Below are positions 22,727 to 35,781 of a DNA stretch of 64,000 bases, piece by piece. The stretch's first letter is position 1. The number at the start of each line of letters is the position of its first letter. The translations under genes and the position numbers were made by a program. Source of the DNA: Prosapia bicincta (Eukaryota > Arthropoda > Insecta > Hemiptera > Cercopidae); the NCBI GenBank assembly GCA_036971475.1, contig JBAIZL010000005.1, forward strand, positions 60,823,655 to 60,887,654. Direction: 5' to 3'. The notes below the pieces were generated by a model that saw only the letters and a list, made by a program, of their open reading frames with translations, searched no databases and had not been told where the DNA came from.

Positions 22727-25090
22727 AATCAGGGAATTCAAGATGATTACATCAAGTAACTGCAATTGTAAAATAGTAAATAAAAATATTTTATTGCAAA
22801 ATATAGAATCAATCAAATTTTGTTATATATGATTTTGTATAAATTTAAAAACAAAACTGTGGTTTTAACATTAAAAATGAGAAACATTTGATCAAACATT
22901 AAAAAAACCCTCAAATGGCTATTAACTAATGATATAACCACTACAAAGCTTTGATTATGACTAAAATATTTTTTCACAGATATATTTAATTATTATTTCA
23001 TTAATATTCACTTCATAAAATTCAATATAAATTATCTGTAAATTAAAATTTGAAGTGTTTTCAATACCTGTCTATGGCATTTACATACTACAATTCATGG
23101 TATTCCTTGACCAAATTTTAAGAGCCTATATTTGTAATAAACATGTCTACATCTTGCTGCCAGTACTTCGTGGAAAGCATTGATGATCACTTCTTACAAT
23201 TCCCAGATGTGATCCAGTTATAAAATAAATCAACCACTTTACCATTATTTTAGTGTCTAAAGGTTAAAGATTTTTCTGCCTGGTAAATGAGAAATCTAAT
23301 GTCACTGTAGTAAAGCCACTCAACAGTCAGTGTTTTTATTGGTGATGTTTGTCGCATGGTTATTTCACAATAATAATTTTTTAGTATCTGACATTTTGTA
23401 AATGTTATTGAATAAGTTAGTTAAGATTTGTTTAACCAGATTTTTGTCAGTAGTCTGTGTAGAGTTAAATTGCTAAAATGACTGTTTCATATAAGTTGAA
23501 TCGCCAAAGCCTTCACTATATTTTATTATTAAAGTTGAATAACTTAAAAAATAAGTTGTATCTTTTCTATTTAAAAAAAAGTATATATTATTTTACACAA
23601 TGAAAGTGGTAAAAAAGAGTCCTAAACATTATTTCTTAACAACTAGATCAATGTAGGGCCATCTAGTGATACTATATAGGTATTTGAGTAGGCTACTGGT
23701 TATTAGATCTCAAAGTTTGGAGCTTATGAATTTGTTTATAATTTTTGGAGCCTATATATAAATTTGTATTTTAGTATTAAGCATGTATATTATGGTTAAA
23801 TTTTACTTTTATCTAGAGTAATGCTATCTATCATATAAAACTATTCCTTTTTAAAAAGAGAAATAGAACTCTCATTATATGTCCAATTTTCAAACAACTG
23901 CATAACTAACAATTAATTATACCAAAGTGAAAAAAATCATAATCTATTGATTACTAACCTACCCTAACTGATAATTTCTAATTCTGTCTAAAATTGTTTT
24001 AATTAGTTTCATCATAATAATATCAGAGAAAAAAGTAAATCAATTTTTTTAAATATGTTTTTCTTTGTCATAAAATATTGTGTTATATTTTCTTCTTGAG
24101 CACCACCATTGCTTTGCTAAAGTGCCTGGATTTCCCCTAACCTGAAACTTACAATATAGCTTTTATTATACAAATAAAACACGTAACGAAAATATAGTAA
24201 GAAACATTAGCTATCCTGAATACCTGTATAGAAGCACATACCTTTTCATTTAATGTTATTATATGGCATGTAGTACATAATTTTATAGTACAACAATAGG
24301 GTATAATTTTTGTCTTTATACGTTACAAAAGTTTGGTTTCAATGTAAAGACTACTAGAATTTAGAAAATAAGTATTCATAGTTATATTTATTAAAACTGT
24401 TCTGTGTTTTCAAGTTTTGATTCTGATAATTTAAAAATTATACAAACATTGTTACAGCAAAAAAAAACTATCAGCCTGTTTTGGACTGAAATGGTTTCAC
24501 TATTTGAAGTGCTACATTTTAAACAACTCTTAAGTTTTATAGCAACTGGAGTTTCTCTTTCTTTTTTAGAAATTTTTAGGTTTGTTATTCATTTAACTGG
24601 AATTGTATTAAGCTTATCAAGATACAAATTTGTATTTTTTATTTAAAAATTATGCAAAGCTAAAAACACTTTTGTAAAAAATTACTTTTAATTAAGATAA
24701 ATTATTTATGTTATCTTTAATCCTCTAATATTTATTTGAATACACTCATAATGTATAATAAAGTATACTTTTTAAGTTATTTTTAAATATATTATTTTAA
24801 AAATTTTATAGGATTAAAGAAAATTTTCTGCTTCATGTGAAGTATATATTCTTTCTCATGTATTTGTTTAATATCTACAGCTTAGTATTTCTTACTCTAA
24901 AATTTTTATTCCAAAGTATGTTCAATTGGAAATGTTGAATCAGAATGTTTATTTGTTCCTTTTCTGCTATTATACTGCCTGTGGTCAAAAAGTTCTTGGT
25001 TTAAATCATATTTTCCAAACAATCAATCAGTTTATCACAATATAAAAAACAAACTAAAATATGAATTACTATTTACACTGTTTGTTTCTA

Positions 25091-25091
<1 letters not shown>
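22727..25091. other. HCN intron, no recognisable gene
   Basis: AT-rich sequence without a convincing gene. A short open frame at 24404-24646 has hydrophobic AT-rich residues but no family resemblance, and I do not call it. Confidence 0.6.
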
Positions 25092-25437
<346 letters not shown>

Positions 25438-26186
25438 TTCATTTGACAAAATTTTTATTTTAAGTTTTTGTCTCAATATAAAAATAAATAAATAAACATA
25501 AGTTTGTGACCTGGACCTATATATACACTTATTGTTGTTTTCAATTTACGTTGATATTAAATTATATTTCCTGTCATGATGAAAAAAAACTAAATTTCAA
25601 ATTTGTACAATTTTTAATGAAAAGGTGTGCTTCAATCAGGAAAAACAGGACATTATGTTTAATTCTATATGCATATGTTTTACTTTAAAATTAATTAAAA
25701 CATGCTACAGCATTTTACTGGTGCAGATTATAAAAGATAGTACAAGAAGAATATTTAGCTTGCGCGTGATTGCTAAAAAATATACAGAACGCCTCATAAA
25801 TGCCAACCATTATATATACAATGGCATGATGACAAACCAAACGACAGGGAACTCAGATTTCGCAAACATTGTTTGAACAGTGTAATTGTTCTATTTCACA
25901 CAAAGTGTATTGTATTCTTAACCTTCAATGGATTCTAATGAAAAGATGGTGCCTGGCAGGCCATAGATTCTATTGTTGAAGAATTACTGGCATTGTTTTC
26001 CTGTCTCGGAATAATTGTCTCCCTCAACAAATTTTAATGTTGACAAGGTGTTTTAAAGTTTTAAATATGTTATTTTTTCAATGTATTAAGAACTAGTTTT
26101 ATTAACAACAACTTAAAGCAACTGTGGCGTAAATGTTTATATTAATTAAAACAACCTCTCACCACAAATTCAACAAATTTTATTTT

Positions 26187-26230
26187 AACCTTATGTACAT
26201 TTCGACTACAAAGTAATCATCTTCAGAGGT
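26187..26230 (-). ncRNA. Hammerhead ribozyme, complete core
   Basis: On the minus strand: helix I ACCT/AGGT, intact core CTGAAGA, one extra T, stem II GATTAC/GTAGTC with a TTT loop, intact GAAA, palindromic helix III ATGT/ACAT, A17 as the cleavage-site base, then AGGTT. All conserved core residues are present. Helix III has no loop, so cleavage might need a dimer. Folded by eye. Confidence 0.75.
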
Positions 26231-26266
26231 ATTTTTACAAATAACTCCGAGGTTATTTGTAAAAAT

Positions 26267-26309
26267 ACCTCTGAAGATGATTACTTTGTAGTCGAATTGT
26301 ACATAAGGT
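26267..26309 (+). ncRNA. Hammerhead ribozyme, one core-adjacent change
   Basis: Same fold as its partner in the left arm, except that GAAATG reads GAATTG, which changes the base at 15.1 closing helix III and should weaken it. Confidence 0.7.
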
Positions 26310-26360
26310 TAAAATAAAATTTGTTGAATTTGTGGTGAGAGGTTGTTTTAATTAATATAA

Positions 26361-28689
26361 ACTAGTTTTATTGTTTATTTTTTAAAATAGTTATAAAACT
26401 GTTTAGAGTTTCATGGAGTTTAGAACATCATCTGTTTAGAGTTTAGAACATCATGGAAAAAAGATATTTATTTATATTTAAATTAATAAATGGAAACAGA
26501 AAACTTCTGTATAATCATAACCCCTCTCCATCCAACTATGATTTAATTAGTGTTTGTTTTGACGCTAATAAATATTTACATTATTATTTCAAAATGAAAC
26601 ATTTCACTAAATGTATATTTGTTATTTTCAGTTCAAATTTGGATTTCACAATTAGAGACTTTATTAAAAAATCTAAATAGACATAAACTAGTTTGAACTT
26701 ATGATATTGAAGAGAAAGCTTGAATCATAAAAGTTTTAGCTTTCAAGTAGCTCTTCAATTCCATAACCTGGTGAATCATTACCCATTCTGGTATTACTAC
26801 AGGCTATTTGGTCATGCTTTAGTATATGGGATGTCTTTATATTTTCTTGACTTTTATGTTTCTTAATCTTGTCTTGTTTCAACATTTGCCAGGTCTTCCA
26901 ATGCAGTTTTAAAAAATCCAATATTTAGTATATGTCACATTCAAGTGAATTTCTTTTGTACTATTTCATAGTGTCTTAGAATCTCATAATTTCTTATTAT
27001 TATTCATATTTTAATACATTATAATAAGCAGTAATATCTTTTCCCTATTGTTCATGATTAATGCTCCTTTTGAAAAAAAATCTCAAAAAACTTCATTCAT
27101 TGTTTTTTGGTTTAAAAGCATTTTTCTCTATAATTTTCACTTCTCTCATTGAATATCTCTTATAAAAGTATAATTTTTGCCTATTTTCTTCTACATTAAT
27201 CAATAAACATATGTTCACTCTTTCATACACTGTATTTAGTTTGTCTTTCTAAGGTATAATGTTGCTCAACTTGTATGTCATCATGTCTCACTCAGATTAA
27301 TTATCATTTATTAATTTCTTTATAATTTTTCATTTTTGTAAGGTGAATTTTTGAAAAGAAAACATCATATTTAAATGAATGGGAAAATTTAATTAGCTCT
27401 ATTGAGAAATATTTATAAGGTCAGAAAATGATACAGGGGGAAACTGTTCACTAAGATATTTTTAAAAAGTTGTCAATTTACTGGAACACTTATAAAGGCT
27501 ACTCCAACTTGCTTGGCTTTGTGAAATTAATTTCATGTTAAAATATTTTGAGTACTTATGTGTTTCAAATTCCAACTAAATATAAAATTCATTGGTTTAT
27601 GTAACTCAATGTTTCAGTGCAGAGTTTCTAAAATTTATAATTGTAAACGAATTGAATTTGTAACAAGTCTATAAATTGTGTTTTTATTGTTTTTAAAAAT
27701 AAATATTTATAAATGTTGAACTTTGAAGTATTAAAACAGTAACTGATACCACATTGCTCTCAATTAATTTTATTTAAAACGTTTTAAAAATAATAATTTT
27801 TAAATGAGAAATATTTAATCAGTATTTAGAAAACTTTAAAGATGGTCATAGGGCTATATAAAAGGTCTTGAGAACCTAAGCTGAGCTTGAGTCATTCTCA
27901 AGGGATGATATAAAATGTCAATTCAGGTAATCTGGGTGGTAACTCTGTGTTAAAAAAATTGTTAGTTTCAATTTTTAAAATTATATTTAAATTTGAAAAG
28001 AATAAATCAATAAAACTTGAGAAAATAAGTCAAACCAATGTTTAGAAGTATGTTTAGTTGTTTTCTACATGGTTCTGTAAAACCATTCCTTAAAAGTTTT
28101 TATTTGATTTTAACAAATAAATTCGTACAACAAAGGTAAAATTGTAACAAAATTCCGTTATACATCTAAGAAATTGGGAAAAGAAAAGCCAGGTAGGCTG
28201 CTCTACTAGATAAAGTGAAACAGATTTTTGCAATGCCAAAGCTATGCAGAAGGTTTAAGCTGCATTCAAAGTTAACAAACTGGAGTACTTATTTCTACAT
28301 AAATATTTACATACAGTACTAAAAATTACAAAATTTGTTGAAAAATTACAACTCAAAACATATTTTACATTAAATTTAACTTACAATTAAATTATCTGCC
28401 TTGTTAAGAGTGGAAATAAAATTAAAACAATATAAATCAATCAAGAACATTTTTTACTGTTTTTTAAAATACATTAATCCTGTTCCTCAGTTTTCATTTC
28501 ATTTCATGTAATTTAAATTTCACAAGTGAAATTTTATGTGTTTGGAAATTTAGTAAATAAAATGACTCAAATACATTTAATTGAAAATGTATTAATCTAA
28601 AGATTATTAGTGTTATTCAAATATTTAATAATCCTTAACTTCAAATTAAATATCCTAATTAATCACTTGAACAATAGTTTATGACTATC
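26361..28689. other. HCN intron, no recognisable gene
   Basis: AT-rich; I see no coding sequence or clear repeat, apart from a small direct repeat of GTTTAGAGTTT near 26400-26450. Confidence 0.55.
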
Positions 28690-29830
28690 CGAACTTTAAA
28701 TTTTCCGAGACAGAACGTTTTCGATCGCTATGTGGCGATTTACATCAGTGTCTTCTGCTTGGAGATGTCAGGTCAAGCGGTGGCGGCCTTAAAGGCAGGT
28801 TTCGATAGTATCAAAGAGTATGTTTGATTTGTTCGTTCAATATGTTTGTACTTTGTGTTTTTGTGTGTCTGTAAATTTCATACTGTTCTAGTGTGTTGAG
28901 ATGTGGTCCTTTTTTGTTTATGTATAGGATTTCTAGGTTATGGTAAATGTCTGTGTATTTGTGTCCTGTTTCTTTTATGTGATTGTAGAATGCTGAGTTG
29001 GTGTTCTGCTTGTGTTCTTCAACACTTTGTTTAAAGCTGCAACCTGTTTGTCCAATGTAGAATTTTTTACATTTGTTGCAGTTTAGTTTGTATATGCTTG
29101 GTGCTTGTAGTTTATCTTTGTTGTTGGTGTCGTGTTGTATTTTGTATTGTAGTTTGTTACTAGTTTTGTATACTATTTTGTATCCTGTTTTTTGAAATTG
29201 TGGGCTATTTTATTTGATGTTCTGTTTATGTATGGTATTGTGATGTATTTGTTTTCCCTGTCTGTAGTGTTAAATTTAGTGGTTTTTTGTATATTGTGCC
29301 ATAGTTTGTCAATTACTGTATTGTGGTGTTGTATCCATTTGTGTATGCTAAAAATTAAATGGTGTCTAGTTCTTTGTTTATGTTTTCTGTGGTCATTGAT
29401 ACTTCTTTGAGTCTATGGAGCATGGATCTTGGGTGAAGGCAGCGTGTTTGTGTTGGATAGGGTGATTTGAGGTGTTATGGATAAGTGTGCCTGTCATTAT
29501 TGCTTCCTTGAAAATGTTGACGCTGTGTTTTTGTGAGTGGCTTTTTGCTATGGTGAGGTCGAGGAAGTTTAGGGATCGGTTGGTTTCAATATCTGAGGTG
29601 AACAGGAGTTTTGGGTGTATTTTATTAGTGTAGGTGAGGAGTTTTTCACATTGTCGGATGTTACCTCTGTATAGTGTTAAGATATCATCGACATATCTGT
29701 GCCAGTAAATGGTTTTGTGTGCATGTGTATTGTTTGGGAGTATCTTGCTGTTTTCTATGTGTTGTAGGAAAATTTCGCTTAGGATGCTGCTGACAGGACT
29801 TCCCATGGGAAGAACAAAATGGCCTACCAA
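28690..29830 (-). pseudogene. Penelope-like fragment with 3' hammerhead
   Basis: Reads leftwards. From 29830 comes RT palm sequence (LPMGSPVSSILSEIFLQHIE, then YWHRYVDDILTLYRG, LNFLDLTI and SNHPIQHKHAAF). Following frames are broken, then near 29085-28800 is a GIY-YIG region (KKFYIGQTGCSF, then NHIKETGHKYTDI and LNTLEQYEIYRHTKT). Stops separate the parts. The RT catalytic YVDD is intact but the N-terminal half is missing. A hammerhead motif lies just past the C-terminus, which places these ribozymes in the element's 3' tail. Confidence 0.88.
28708..28753 (-). ncRNA. Hammerhead-like ribozyme at a Penelope 3' end
   Basis: Helix I AGACA/TGTCT, core CTGATGT (A9 changed to T), one extra A, stem II ATCGC/GCGAT, intact GAAAACGTTC with palindromic helix III and C17. 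Same family as the two motifs in the 3204-3450 foldback, here in its apparent native place behind GIY-YIG coding sequence. Confidence 0.7.
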
Positions 29831-29867
29831 AGAGTCCTCTTAACTTAAGAGTCCTCTATATTAAATT

Positions 29868-30640
29868 TAAATATCGAAATCTTGTTGCTGTTCATGACGA
29901 ACTGGTTGTAAATTACATAGACAAACTACACAGAAAAATACTCAACAAAAACAGTAACAACAAAAACACGAACACAAACAAATTCATCACCCTCACATAC
30001 ATAAACAAACTCACAAATAAAATAGCACACCAATTCAAAAAAGCAGGATACAATGTAGCTTACAGAACAACAAATAAAAGCCAAACAGCTATCAGACACA
30101 GCATTAAAAACAATACCAACGCATACAATAACCCAGGAGTATACAAACTAAAATGCAACAACTGCAATAAGTACTATATTGGACAAACAGGCAGATCTTT
30201 CGCCGAAAGATATAAAGAACACAAAAGGGCACTGCACACTACTATTGAATCCACCTTCGCAAATCACCTCATGGACACTAAACACTCATGCAAAACTATG
30301 GAAAATAACATGAGTATCCTCCGCACATGCTACAAAGGCCATAAATTAAACACACTAGAACAGTTTGAAATATATAGACATAGCAACACACATAAAAATG
30401 ACATCTTAAATGAACAAACACGGCACAGATCACACACACTTTTCGATCACATCACTTATAACTTTAAAAAAAAATGGTCTATAAAAATGGCTTTAATGAG
30501 GAAGCACAACAGCAGCATTCCTAGCAGCAAAAATACAAGACGAAAACGTTTCCTCCAAGTGTAAGTTAACAATTAACAACTTTTAACAGTTAACAAATGT
30601 CTGGTCGCAAGTAATAGCAAAAGTGTAATTTGCATTAAAT
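29868..30640 (+). pseudogene. Penelope-like fragment, C-terminal half
   Basis: The plus-strand reading starts in the linker between RT and nuclease (NLVAVHDELVVNYIDKLHRK) and continues to a GIY-YIG domain (NPGVYKLKCNNCNKYYIGQT, then GRSFAERYKEHKRAL and FANHLMDTKHS) and the C-terminal LNTLEQFEIYRH, HTLFDHITYN and RRKRFLQV, stopping at about 30564. A tail with TCTGGTCGCAAGT follows. The nuclease region is open for about 145 codons around 30120-30564 (a gap in the reported frame is only for lack of a start codon). It is a different subfamily from the copy immediately left, and the two point away from each other. Confidence 0.85.
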
Positions 30641-30990
30641 TTACATGAAGAAGGAGTGACACAAAATGATAAGTAGAATACAGAGAAAAATCAATGAAAA
30701 TCTGGTAACAGAATTAGATTAATGTTATAATTAGATTAATGTTTATAGCTCATCATTATTTAACATTAAATGACTAACTTTTATGAAATAAAAATAAAAG
30801 TTATTAATTGATTTTGGCTTTCAAATAGTTATATATTCTAGACTTTATTGTCTAAAATTAATCAAGATTTAAAAAAAGGTCTCTAAACTAATACATTTTT
30901 TTGTTTTGTGTTTCAATTAAAACATATTTGTATAAATAGTAAGACTTGAATTTAAATGTTAAACACAAATAATTAATTGAAAGGTAATAT

Positions 30991-31163
30991 AAACAACCTT
31001 TGGCTTTAAAGATAACAAAACCAATAGTTTCAAAACCTTTTTGAAAATTATGCTAACAAAGTTAACGTCATCAGAATGTTAACTCAGATGATAACTGTGT
31101 TAGTGAAATGAATATAAGGTTGCTGTTTCTTGTTTCTTTGTAGTCAAAGGTTTTTCTTGTTTA
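30991..31163. repeat. Decayed foldback with hammerhead remnants
   Basis: Diverged arms (about 30991-31080 and 31082-31163). The left arm, minus strand 31052-31074, has an intact CTGATGA core, one extra C and stem II GTTAAC/GTTAGC with a TTT loop, but no GAAA after it. The right arm, plus strand from about 31085, keeps the GAAAT strand after a shortened stem but has CAGATGA. Together they show one ancestral motif. Confidence 0.6.
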
Positions 31164-31660
31164 TGTTGTTTCACACAACTGTACTCTATATTTATAATTT
31201 TATAATTAAAAGAGTCTTATAGTACGAAGTAACTTCTACTTTAACAATACTTGTCTCAACTTAAAGCTAGCAAAGCTAGCAAGCTTACAATAGTTTTCTT
31301 AACTTTTAGAAAGCACAAACTTATACTACTTAGCTGGGTACAGAGAAAATCAGCAAGTAGCAGAAATATAAGCACTTAACCGCAATACAGCATATTTTTT
31401 ATTGTATAATCATTGTTTACAAAATAAAATTTCAAGTCAAGAAAGCACCTGAAAATCAATCGAAAGATTGGCGTAGGCAATACAGTGAGGACGTCACCGC
31501 ATGCTGTCCTGGAGGACTTACTAAAAGCACGGGTACATTAGGAAGCATTGGAAAAGGTATTAAAGATACCAGTAAAGTGCGGAATTGTTAGGTGCCTTAA
31601 AAACTGTGATTAGTTGGTCATAGGATGCTTATACATGAAAAATTCACTCACAGAACTGAC

Positions 31661-31797
31661 CTGGTTGAAGATTAAGAAAATGTAATCGAGCGGTATCGAA
31701 CTAATAAGGTCGAGGAAAAACCAGGTTTTCAGGTAGTTTTTCGCTATTAACTTTGGATCAAGAATCACTTGTTCTGCGTTGTCTTGCTGCATGATTC
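31661..31797 (-). CDS. Ih: HCN/Ih channel exon, S2-S3 linker and S3
   Basis: Second visible exon of the same channel. The acceptor tatctgttacag is followed by GA ATC ATG, completing the split Gly codon, then [15 protein letters not shown] (S2-S3 linker) and the S3 helix with [20 protein letters not shown], ending LIFNQ at a donor CAG|gtcagt. The exon is 137 bp: two bases finish the Gly codon and 45 codons follow, so it ends in phase 0. [12 protein letters not shown] is the conserved HCN S3 signature. The intron to the S1-S2 exon is 23.4 kb, that to the S4 exon 26.6 kb. Codons after the donor ([11 protein letters not shown]) read on open for a few residues but do not match HCN and are taken as intron. 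Confidence 0.95.
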
Positions 31798-31840
31798 CTG
31801 TAACAGATATACAATTTCATGTTAAGTGAATAGGAAGATC

Positions 31841-31860
31841 CGGGGGGGGGGGGGGGGGGA
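31841..31860. repeat. Poly-G tract
   Basis: About 17 consecutive G, just 5' of the S3 exon on the channel's coding strand (as poly-C there, about 45 bases before the acceptor). Confidence 0.95.
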
Positions 31861-33149
31861 ACTATCCTCTCATATTAATACTTCATTGCTATATATGATA
31901 AGAAAAATGTTTTTGATAATGATATCATGTCAAGCAACAAAAACATTTAAACTGTACATCTGCATATCTTTTTTTTTTAAAGTAGAATATAATAACTTTA
32001 CTATCATTTAAGGTGCATAATTGCAACGATGATACTGCATTAATAACAATAGATGAAAACCTACAAAGAGATGGATCATTTATTGGAGTCAAAGAACCAT
32101 TCTTTGATTATTATAATAATGAATTCTGGGGAAATGCGGCAGATAAAACTAATCTATACTTTGAAAAATTGCGTGTATTAATAAAATTCCTGTGCCTATG
32201 TCAGAAATTGTGGAACTGTACAACACCAATATCGCAGTTATTTTCGAACTAAAAAGTGAACAGTTTCAATATTTAATCATTTTGTTCATTTATCAGTCTT
32301 TAAATTCTGCATGGTGTACAGAAGGATTTGCGAAAAAGAAGAAGTTTCAAAAATTCATAGACTGTCACTACTTCAATACCAACTGATATTGGCAAATATA
32401 TAAATTTCGTCTTCTTATGGGTCAAAAAATGGACTCATTGAAGAGAAAACTCCAAATGAGGAAACTTTAATGCAAAGACTTCAATATAGAAAAGTTGTGC
32501 TACGAGCCTAAAGCTTTTAACACAAAGCTTATTCCAAAGTTAAATTTGACAACACTGGAGACCTTCCAAAATTTATGAAAGATGATAAATTTTCATCTAT
32601 TTGTTGTCTCATTTTTATCAGGTTTTACCTTCCCTAGTAGGTAATTTACCTCTCGGGTTTATAGGCAAATTTCCCTTCCCTAGTATATCTATACTCACAA
32701 ACCAGGAGACTGTGGCAATTAATGCAATCTTTATTTTTAGATAAAAGAACTTTAGAAATAATAAAATTAAATATTCAAAGTTTAGTTTCTCTCACTTAGA
32801 AATCTTATATCTCTTAGTACGTTTTTGATCTAAAAAATTTACAGAACGTCTTTACAGTTATATAGCCATCTATAATGAATCTAAGACACCGATAGTAGTT
32901 GTTATCTGTGTATAATTTAGCAAACACATAACCTACAGTGTTTTACATAATCCATTACGAAAACTTGAAATCAACACCGACATAAATTATGATAATGTAT
33001 ACAGAATGCAGTCATTTAGATCATCCAAGCAAACATCATTTTAGAATATTTGAATGTAAGTGTAAGCTTCAAGATTATTGACTAGTATAAATGTTTTGTA
33101 TATTTTTGATATTCAAAAACATAAACCTTATCATGTTTTATTTATAAGT
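31861..33149. other. HCN intron; possible transposon scrap
   Basis: AT-rich. A plus-strand reading near 32040-32390 (TALITIDENLQRDGSFIGVK, SAWCTEGFAKKKKFQKF) is short and unassigned. Nothing else is recognisable. Confidence 0.4.
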
Positions 33150-33260
33150 TTAAAATTTGTTTATAGAACAACACTAACCTCACTACTCACAACAAACACA
33201 CATACTTTATTTTCCTTTGTACATATTTCGACATCGCAACTCGTCATCTTCGGTGTAAAA
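33150..33260 (-). repeat. Solo Penelope-type tail with decayed hammerhead
   Basis: On the minus strand CCGAAGA, an extra T, a GAC/GTC stem, and GAAATATGTACAAAGG. It is followed by a tail like that of the 26137-26360 hairpin (AAGGAAAATAAAGTATGTGT against AAGGTTAAAATAAAATTTGT; both then reach GTGAG). A single arm of that family. Confidence 0.55.
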
Positions 33261-35781
33261 TACGCAGAGAGAAAAAATGCAGTTTATGTGTTTGTTTTGT
33301 GTAGTGAGATTGTTTTGTATAGCTTATAAATTCGGGATTTTAAATTTCGTCCTCAAAGTAACGTTTTTGCTCAATTATTGAGTAAAATGCCTTGGTCTGA
33401 CAGTAGCAAAAAGTGAATAATGCATCATTAAGGTATACCTAGTCTCAATCGATATAAGCTTGGTCAGATTCACAAGTTTTGTTCTGGAGGAGCACACTAT
33501 TACCCCGAGGTATATTAAAGAAGGTACTCGCCCCCAAAATAGGGAACATTTAACAGCTTGTTGACGTTGCATAAAAAAACTTAGTCTACATGATAAGGTA
33601 CATTTTTTAAACTGCTTTTTTTAGTGGTAAGTTAGAGTATGGTATTCAACGATATGTTTCTCATAGACCACAAATCGGGGCTTTTAGAATTGTAACTTTG
33701 CAAAATTTAAAATGTCTTAACATTTGTCGAATTTTTCAAAGTCATACGTCTAAAAATAACTCTGATTTTGTTTCTTTGAGAAACATAACGTTGATTAACA
33801 AACTTAACGTGTTTTAGGAATTCCTTTAAATTCATTGACTTCAACATCATGACTTGTAAGATTAAAATAAAGTTCACATTTTCTTTGAACATATTTAGAA
33901 AATAACTCGCATAAGATCATAATAACAAGTGATACTGCGGTGAATATTTTTTTTTTACCACTATTTTTATTTTTGTAGTATTTTAATGAGTTCATTGTGA
34001 GCTTTTGATTGTAAAAAATTATAAACCGGTCCAGAAAGTTGGGGGGCAATGTCACCCCTTGCCTCTACCCATGGCGTATAACATAGAGAAGTCTACCGAC
34101 TACATTCCTGCCTAGAAACGAAGGATATAGGAATTATCAAGGAAATGCAGTTCTTCTGGTACTGAAAGTCAGAAGAGTCATAGATGAATAAGAATTGAGT
34201 CTGTAAGACCATTACAGTGACAAAAATATCACATATTGTAAAAGCGACACCGTGAGAATGGTCTGGTCACGTAACAAGAATGATTAAATATAGTTACTAC
34301 GTCTACAAAAGTTAAATTTGCTATAAAAGAACAAAATGTAGTAATTATTTGGGGTATTGTAAAATGTCACACAGAGGAATATTTGAAGCAAGTTGTGTGG
34401 GAAACTCTCTTTTAGATTACAAAAAAACATACAAACAGAACGATCAGAAGACCAAAAATAGTACAAATAGATAACAACGATGCTGGAAATAGATAATCAT
34501 TAAATCAGAAGACACATAAAAACCCATCGTTTTATAATAGATTGAAACCAAAACTACTGAGCATTCATACAAACACAAAAATACAAATTGAAAATTAACA
34601 ATTAATAAATTTAAAAAAAATAATATTAATATAAACTCATATAAAACAAAATATTACATGGCAGGCAGGTTTGTAGATTATAACCGACAATCCACCACTT
34701 CCTTTTTGAACAAATCAAAATAAATACATATTTGAACTGTTTTAGAATCTAGAAAGTATTCTATTATGCAAATCATCGCCTTCAGTTCCTATAAGGATCT
34801 CTGCCCAAATAAAATCAGGGAAACTTTCCAAGTCATAAGAAAATCCTAGAATAAAACTAACTAGAAACCTAACCTCAAATTCAGATGGCTGTGACACAAA
34901 TGCTGGTGGCTTGGTGCAACGATCACGTGGTACCGGTATGAAAGAGCTCGAAGACCTTATGGCAAAGCACTGAGTGGTCAATGTCCGGTAATTGGGATGA
35001 GAATGTTATAGAGTTTAAAGTTTCGATCCCTACTCGGGACTATATGAATAATTCGAAAGGGACGATATATCACTAGAACACATCTTTGGTTAGCTCGGTA
35101 CATTTACGTGCGAAATAGACTTTTATCTACTCCAGAGTGATTGTGCCTAAGTGCTAGACCCACAGAATTTATAAGGTTGGCTTACAGCAATAGAAACTGA
35201 TCGACAACGTTTTGAGAACAATGGCTTCCATACAAAATGAGTTGACAGTAAATTTAGAAATACAATAAATGTGGTTTTACAATGCCAGCAAAAGACTTTA
35301 ATTTACGCAGCCTCGTTTGACGATGACAGCTTATTAAAAAAAATAAATTAAATCATAAAAAGGAGTACAAACTTTAAAAAATGAACGAAAAAATGAATAA
35401 CGAAAATGAAAATGAAAATTTGCTTTTAAAATCTTATTTCTTTTAAGCTTTTGAACCCATTTCTCAAACATATACTTCCTGCACATGTATTTATATCAGG
35501 CATACTCTGCATTTGTTTACAGCTGTTCCAAGTTGAGAAACAAAATTAATTTACTCATTTTATCAACCTATGTCTAATTTTAAGCACAATAACGGCGAAA
35601 AATAGCGCTCAATTTTCGAAAGCTTACCCTGGGGTATGTTAGCTCCCAGCTAATCGAAATACTAATTTTGCGTATTTAATTTATGAAGATAATGTTTAAC
35701 AAATTAAAAAAAAAAAAACTGTTTTGCTAATTTAAAACGCCTCCATAGCCAAATGCTATTATGAACAAGAACACTTTTTTT
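33261..35781. other. HCN intron, no recognisable gene
   Basis: Short open frames on the minus strand (33375-33572 and 34742-34981) have no family resemblance. A GTTTCGATCCCTAC stretch at 35020-35033 resembles a tRNA B box, which could be a tRNA-derived SINE scrap, but no cloverleaf was found. Confidence 0.45.

Larger units (their letters stand above)
26137..26360. repeat. Near-perfect hairpin element with divergent hammerhead ribozymes
   Basis: Arms 26137-26245 and 26252-26360 (109 bp each) are almost perfect inverted copies around the 6-base loop TCCGAG. Each arm carries a hammerhead motif reading outward. Near-identity of the arms suggests a young element or recent correction. A decayed single relative of one arm lies at 33150-33260. 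Confidence 0.93.

Noticed and set aside
31610..31660. Extension of the S3 exon to [16 protein letters not shown]
   Set aside because: A good donor (CAG|gtcagt) ends the exon at 31661 and the phase then fits the S4 exon; the extension has no HCN resemblance.
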